Of a DNA stretch of 10,089 nucleotides, positions 6,581 through 10,089 are shown one piece after another (positions within the stretch are counted from its first letter, which is position 1; each line of letters starts with the position of its first letter). The translations under genes and the position numbers were made by a program. Location of the stretch: the NCBI GenBank assembly GCA_030622395.1, contig JAUXGF010000054.1, positions 1-10,089 of the forward strand, in the 5' to 3' direction. This DNA is from Calditrichaceae bacterium. Lineage in GTDB: Bacteria > Calditrichota > Calditrichia > Calditrichales > Calditrichaceae. Below the pieces are notes generated by a model. That model was not told the DNA's origin. It did no database searches and worked only from the letters and a program-made list of their open reading frames with translations.

Positions 6581-7279
6581 ATGAAATTAAAAACAATAAT
6601 TGAAGAAAATGACACAACTATTGGAAAAATATTCGATTTTTTTATCCAATTTTTGATTATTATCTCTCTTATTTCATTTTCTGTAGAAACACTCCCTGAC
6701 CTTAATCTGAAAACAAAAAGATTTTTGAACATATTAGAATTGGTTATTGTAATTATATTTAGTATTGAATACATATTAAGGTTAGTTGTTTCAGACAGAA
6801 AATTAAAATTTATATTTAGCTTCTTTGGACTCATTGATTTATTTGCGATTCTTCCATTTTATATTACAATAGGAATAGATTTACGTTCAATTCGAATATT
6901 TCGTTTATTTAGGTTGTTACGTTCTTTTAAACTTATGCGTTATAATAATTCAATTTTAAGATTTAAAAATGCAATTTCAATGATCAAGGAAGATCTGATT
7001 GTTTTCCTGTTTTCAACTGCAATGTTATTATTTTTTTCATCGGTTGGTATTTATTATTTTGAAAATCCTGCCCAGCCTGATCAATTCAAATCAGTTTTTG
7101 ACTGTTTATGGTGGGCAGTTGTAACCCTTACATCAGTTGGCTATGGTGATATTTATCCCATTACAGTAGGTGGTAAAATTTTCACTTTTATTATTTTAAT
7201 AATTGGGTTAGGAATAGTAGCCGTTCCTACTGGTTTAATTGCATCAGCTTTAACAAAGGGTATTAAAAATGATAAATAA
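6581..7279 (+). CDS. Voltage-gated potassium channel (Kv-type, six helices)
   Basis: This 232-residue inner-membrane ion channel subunit would assemble as a tetramer and pass K+ in response to membrane voltage. Helices are S1 at about 15-36, S2 48-70, S3 80-97, S4 100-121, S5 138-160 and S6 197-222. The S4 sensor is textbook: basic residues at 102, 105, 108, 111, 114, 117 and 120, one every third position (RSIRIFRLFRLLRSFKLMR). The pore helix WWAVVTLTS leads into the potassium filter TSVGYGD (184-190). S6 carries VAVPTGLIAS, as in Kv channels. The C-terminal cytoplasmic tail is only a few residues, so there is no ligand-binding domain. A longer reading from 6509 would overlap the upstream gene by 43 bases and add a non-family segment; 6581 is preferred, although its ribosome site is weak. 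Confidence 0.92.
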   Translation: MKLKTIIEENDTTIGKIFDFFIQFLIIISLISFSVETLPDLNLKTKRFLNILELVIVIIFSIEYILRLVVSDRKLKFIFSFFGLIDLFAILPFYITIGIDLRSIRIFRLFRLLRSFKLMRYNNSILRFKNAISMIKEDLIVFLFSTAMLLFFSSVGIYYFENPAQPDQFKSVFDCLWWAVVTLTSVGYGDIYPITVGGKIFTFIILIIGLGIVAVPTGLIASALTKGIKNDK

Positions 7280-7327
7280 GGGTTAACTAATATATAATAA
7301 AATAATTGGCATAAATAAGTGGCTTAT

Positions 7328-7379
7328 GCTGATCCGAAGGGCTCTGTGCAAATTAAGACGCTCAGAGCACCGCATCAGC
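7328..7379. repeat. Interrupted hairpin between convergent genes
   Basis: Outer stem GCTGAT (7328-7333)/ATCAGC (7374-7379) and inner stem GCTCTG (7341-7346)/CAGAGC (7363-7368) form a bulged hairpin between two convergent genes. No T run follows on either strand. It shares CAGAG(C)ACCGC with the hairpin at 4254-4287, which suggests a dispersed repeat family, but the match is short. Confidence 0.4.
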
Positions 7380-7444
7380 TATTTTGTAATTACGAACATT
7401 TTTTGCCGCCCAACCTTCGGGTAGCTTAACTATAGCGTTATTTT

Positions 7445-7485
7445 AAAGCATGGTCTTACTTTTTTATATGGCAATGCTTTTTTAT
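7445..7485 (+). terminator. Probable terminator after the potassium channel gene
   Basis: AAAGCAT (7445-7451) pairs with ATGCTTT (7474-7480), and the stem runs into six T (7478-7483) followed by more T-rich sequence on the plus strand. The 22-base loop and A/T-rich stem make it weak. It lies 165 bases after the channel's stop and would also insulate the convergent operon. Confidence 0.45.
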
Positions 7486-7498
7486 TTATTATTAGTTT

Positions 7499-8797
7499 TT
7501 ACGGTTTATGTAATATCTTTTCCCGCTTGATATTAAAATTAAAACCAGCGTCTTTTTCATTATTATGACATCTGAAACATGATTCTTTATTAACCTTGGA
7601 TGGAACTGATTTGGCAGGGTTCTTAAAATGCCCGGCTGAAATATTATGACATTCCGTACAGGTTACCGCCGCTAAATTCTTAGTCAAATTCAAATTAAAA
7701 AAACCATCCTTCCTGCCAAAGCCGCTTACATGACGGGATACGCATTTTAGCTGTCTTGTTTTCCCGTCTGTTTCTAATGTTTTCCATGAACGGCTGTGCG
7801 GCGATTTTTTCCAGATATTATACTCCCGGCTGTGGCAGGATGCGCATTTATCCGCCGCTGCAACAATATATTTCTTATCAATTGCTTTTACGAGACCTCC
7901 TCTTTGAATCAATCTTTGAATTGTCAAAAAGTGAAAGTCTTTTATCAAAGTAACTACATTGGGATCATTTGGCAGTTCAATAGACATAGGAATTAATTCG
8001 CCGTAATAAGACTTGATCTTCCCTTTTTTATTTAATTGTAAATCAAGTTTTCCCAGGTAATAGCCGTCGCCTCCGGTTTGAACGATTAACGTTTTATCGC
8101 ATTTAACCGGCGTATTCAAAATGTTTTGGGAATGCCCCCCGATAATCAGATCAACTCCCTTTATTTTTTTTGCCAACTGCTTATCCTCTTCAAATCCATT
8201 ATGGGATAAAAGTATTACAAAATCGGTTTTTCCCTTTCTGTCTGCGATAGTGTTATTAATGGATTTTATTTGATCGTTGATTTTTAAACCGTCAATTTTA
8301 TCAGGCGCGTAAAACTGAAAAGCATTCTTTGAAACAGCGGATATGATTAAAACAGAAAGTCCGCCGATTTTCTTTTCAACAAAGGGCTGCCATGGTTTGG
8401 ATTTATTCATCTCAAGATTGGTTGAAATAAACGGCAGATTCTCTTTTTTAAAATTTTGGATAAAAAACTTAGCGCCGTTAACAAATTCCTGATCGCCGAC
8501 CGCCAGCGCGTCATAGTTAAACAATTTTACTGTTTTCAAAACAAAAACATCCTTTTCCGGATTTCCAAAGGCGGAAAGCAGGTCGCCTGCGTCAAGCAGC
8601 AAAACATGTCCGTTATTTTTTCTGATTTGATCGATCTGAACTTTCATCTTTTCCAGCGAACCCAGCGGATGATCCGGACAGAGACAGTTTTCCAGTGTGC
8701 CGTTAATATTATTTGTATAAAGTACGGTCAATGACGTCTGGGAATAAACTGATGCGCTTAATACGAATAGAACCAGAATGAACCGATATTTAATCAT
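7499..8797 (-). CDS. UshA-like domain fused to a cytochrome c554-like domain
   Basis: This 432-residue exported protein has a signal peptide at 1-19 (FILVLFVLSASVYS). Residues about 22-275 follow the layout of a UshA/5'-nucleotidase metallophosphoesterase: VLYTNNINGTL, LLLDAGDLLS, YDALAVGDQEF, ILLSHNGFEED and IIGGHSQNI. Several metal ligands are changed: the DxH pair is N30 and N32, GNHE is GDQE (101-104), and GHxH is GHSQ (221-224). D72, H199 and H222 remain. Catalysis as a nucleotidase is doubtful. Residues about 310-425 hold haem c sites C318-ASCH, C380-TECH and C407-FRCH, plus a damaged one, CVSRH (352-356). H334 in SPHSRSW is a possible distal ligand. The ATG overlaps the upstream MauE-like frame's TGA (ATGA), fixing the start and indicating coupled translation. 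It probably works in the periplasm as an electron-transfer partner of the operon. Confidence 0.82.
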   Translation of the reverse strand: MIKYRFILVLFVLSASVYSQTSLTVLYTNNINGTLENCLCPDHPLGSLEKMKVQIDQIRKNNGHVLLLDAGDLLSAFGNPEKDVFVLKTVKLFNYDALAVGDQEFVNGAKFFIQNFKKENLPFISTNLEMNKSKPWQPFVEKKIGGLSVLIISAVSKNAFQFYAPDKIDGLKINDQIKSINNTIADRKGKTDFVILLSHNGFEEDKQLAKKIKGVDLIIGGHSQNILNTPVKCDKTLIVQTGGDGYYLGKLDLQLNKKGKIKSYYGELIPMSIELPNDPNVVTLIKDFHFLTIQRLIQRGGLVKAIDKKYIVAAADKCASCHSREYNIWKKSPHSRSWKTLETDGKTRQLKCVSRHVSGFGRKDGFFNLNLTKNLAAVTCTECHNISAGHFKNPAKSVPSKVNKESCFRCHNNEKDAGFNFNIKREKILHKP

Positions 8798-9262
8798 GAG
8801 TTATTTTCCCTAATCCAAATATTTTCCAAACTGAAAAAAGAAGAATTTGAAAAGATAATCTGCAGCGCCATTATCAAATATAATATATCTTCTAAAATAT
8901 GTCTCAATCCAACTTTACTTGCTTCATGGATAGTTCTATAGCAGCCACAGTCGATATCTAAGCCGCGCACTGATGCAGATAGATGCTATGGCGGCAATAA
9001 ATATGATTATCATAAAAGTTAATAAAAAAGCGCTGGAGCGCGTAAAAATACCAATTATTAAAAACAAACCGCAGTAAAGTTCTAACCACGGTAAAAAGAT
9101 TGCCGGTATATTTGTAATACTCTCCGGCAGAATCACATAATTACGAATATCAGCGGCAAATTCTAAGGCGTTGATAATTTTATCGACGCTGGCGTAAATA
9201 AAAATTCCGCCTAACATAATCCTAAATAAAAATGTTATGTAAGGGTTGTTTATCAGCTTCAT
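8794..9262 (-). pseudogene. MauE/DoxX-like membrane protein, frameshifted as sequenced
   Basis: The intact part (9262 to about 8985) encodes membrane helices of the MauE/DoxX type: FLFRIMLGGIFIYASVDKI, then PWLELYCGLFLIIGIFTR and FLLTFMIIIFIAAIAS. The frame then drifts and stops at 8936. The next frame continues with the family's expected end, VRGLDIDCGCYRTIHEASK and ILEDILYLIMALQII, to a TGA at 8794-8796 that overlaps the next gene's ATG. At the break is a tandem AGAT duplication (8977-8984, plus strand). Removing one copy gives a continuous 154-residue protein reading AIASASVRGLDIDCGC. The start at 9262 overlaps the rhodanese stop (TAATG); a longer start at 9307 would overlap that gene by 46 bases. 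The family acts in membrane thiol/disulfide or electron transfer. As sequenced, the gene is broken and loses its CGC motif. Confidence 0.82.
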
Positions 9263-9735
9263 TAATTTTTCCCGATTGGATATTGGGCTTTTAACCATGC
9301 TTCCCAACCTGCGGGAAAAACGGCTGTATGTTTAAATCCTAAAAATTTCAATTCGCCCGCTAAACGTTCCGCTGAACGGCAGTCGGCATTGTAACAATAA
9401 ACGATGACGTTTGTTTCTTTGGAAATATCTTGTAGCCGTTTGATTTTATACATCCTGGCAATGGAGGTCGGGATATTTAATGAGCCTTTAATGTGCCCGT
9501 CATTAAAATCGCTTTCTTTGCGTGAATCAATAAACGCGGCTTGTTTCTTATCATAAATACTTTTTGCCTCTGTCAGCGAAATAAAGCTTCCGCTTTCGAT
9601 AATATAGGGGACGTAAATATAAGGGATTTGATTCTTAGAGAAGTTATTGCAGAGAAATCCGCTGATCATTGAGATGATTAAAATAAGCAGGCTGCCTTTT
9701 ATTATTTTCTTGTAATTATAACTTAGTATTTTCAT
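9262..9735 (-). CDS. Membrane-anchored rhodanese-domain protein
   Basis: This 157-residue protein has one N-terminal membrane helix (about 12-29) and an outward-facing rhodanese domain (about 50-155), so it probably acts in the periplasm on sulfane sulfur. Domain marks are AAFIDSRKESDFNDGHIKGS (residues 66-85, the usual D-R-x-x-x-x-F-x-x-G-H-I-x-G-S pattern), IVYCYNADCRSAERLAGEL with C114 and C119 in the active loop, and VFPAGWEAWLKA at the end. The loop CYNADCR is one residue longer than the classic CxxxxR, as in some rhodaneses with a second cysteine. Cys29 is not in a lipobox. There is no clear Shine-Dalgarno site. It is the first gene of the operon; its stop overlaps the next ATG (TAATG). 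Whether it transfers sulfur, or only senses or binds it, cannot be told from sequence. Confidence 0.88.
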   Translation of the reverse strand: MKILSYNYKKIIKGSLLILIISMISGFLCNNFSKNQIPYIYVPYIIESGSFISLTEAKSIYDKKQAAFIDSRKESDFNDGHIKGSLNIPTSIARMYKIKRLQDISKETNVIVYCYNADCRSAERLAGELKFLGFKHTAVFPAGWEAWLKAQYPIGKN

Positions 9736-9782
9736 TGTAAGATTTTTAATAATATTTCTGGCGCTGTCTTTTAAAATTAGGG

Positions 9783-9790
9783 CAAAGATA
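9783..9790 (-). promoter_or_regulatory. Possible Bacteroidota-type -7 box of the rhodanese operon
   Basis: On the minus strand TATCTTTG matches the Bacteroidota -7 consensus TAnnTTTG and lies about 50 bases before the rhodanese ATG. The matching upstream TTTG (-33) is not visible at the expected distance, so this is tentative. It is the only promoter-like signal between the array and the operon. Confidence 0.4.
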
Positions 9791-9858
9791 AATTTATTAT
9801 GAATAAATAAAATTTAATTTAGGTTTTTTTTGATTATTTAGTTGGGATATTTATATCA

Positions 9859-10089
9859 TTTATGTTGATATCCATCTCGTTTAAAGAATAAATGACCTCA
9901 TTATATTAATAAACGATCTCATTTATTAGATAAACAAGGTAATTCATGTCATTATCAAGGTCATTTATTTATTAAATGATCTCATTATCGTCATTAACCA
10001 TCTCATTTATACAATAAATGACCTCATTATAATCATAATCCATCTCATTTATCAGTTAAATAAGATCATTAATTCTATTATCAAGGTCA
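9859..10089. repeat. 21-bp tandem repeat array, at least 11 units
   Basis: Eleven consecutive units of exactly 21 bases fill 9859-10089 without one insertion or deletion, and the array runs off the window. A degenerate twelfth unit may adjoin at its left. On the plus strand a unit begins TTTAT or TTAT, has ATAAA or ATTA in the middle, and ends in TCTCA, CCTCA or GGTCA. Two unit types alternate, giving a 42-bp dimer: units starting at 9880, 9922, 9964, 10006 and 10048 begin TTTA, while most of the others begin TTA. Units differ at many positions, so the array is old. On the minus strand one frame reads as seven-residue repeats (N-E-I/M/V at the start of each), with four in-frame TAA codons. 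Outside the array, 9736-9858 holds only the promoter box and AT-rich spacer. Confidence 0.9.

Noticed and set aside
7395..7445. Integron attC-like string GCTTAACTATAGCGTTA
   Set aside because: It resembles the right half of class 1 attC sites, but no matching left half (TAAC ... TTCAAGC type) is found upstream, so a folded attC cannot be drawn.
8936..9307. MauE-like protein as a 123-residue intact gene starting at 9307
   Set aside because: The first 15 residues overlap the rhodanese gene, and the last residues are out of the conserved frame; the ATG at 9262 and the frame ending at 8794 fit the operon overlaps.
9859..10089. CRISPR array or plasmid iterons
   Set aside because: There are no unique spacers between constant repeats, so it is not CRISPR. 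Units are too divergent and no replication initiator gene is present, so iterons are not supported.

Overview
The window looks like a piece of chromosome from an uncultured member of the Bacteroidota/Chlorobiota/Ignavibacteriota (FCB) group. The hints are an OmpA protein with calcium-binding TSP3 repeats, a multihaem c-type cytochrome fused to a UshA-like domain, low G+C, and CAAAGATA boxes (TAnnTTTG on the coding strand) resembling the Bacteroidota -7 element. Shine-Dalgarno sites occur before several genes, so I would not go below this broad group. The assignment is inference.

Left part (1-1081): eroded mobile DNA. The C-terminal end of a DDE-type transposase (244-615, minus) lies between inverted copies of a 15-bp motif, followed by a second inverted repeat pair and two GC-rich REP-like hairpins. 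A clear intrinsic terminator (1023-1057) then serves the minus-strand OmpA-family gene (1082-2467).

Centre (2468-5362): a structured 514-bp intergenic region contains a hairpin and a possible pseudoknot. Next come a methionine gamma-lyase-type PLP enzyme (2982-4181), a 242-bp spacer full of dispersed-repeat material, and UDP-glucuronate decarboxylase (4424-5362), which makes UDP-xylose for surface polysaccharides.

Right of centre (5422-7279): three AT-rich plus-strand genes of accessory character encode a two-helix membrane peptide, a zinc-ribbon/TerB-like/PH-like protein of unknown function, and a six-helix voltage-gated potassium channel. A weak terminator separates them from the convergent operon.

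Right part (9735-7499, minus strand): a tightly coupled three-gene operon. A membrane-anchored rhodanese is followed (TAATG overlap) by a MauE/DoxX-like membrane protein, then (ATGA overlap) by an exported UshA-like/cytochrome c554-like fusion. As sequenced, the MauE gene is broken by a 4-bp tandem duplication, the UshA domain lacks most metal ligands, and one of four haem motifs has lost a cysteine. Together these genes suggest a periplasmic sulfur or thiol redox module, possibly decaying.

The window ends in a strictly 21-bp tandem array (9859-10089, running off the edge) with a 42-bp dimer pattern. On the minus strand it reads as a heptad repeat interrupted by stop codons.
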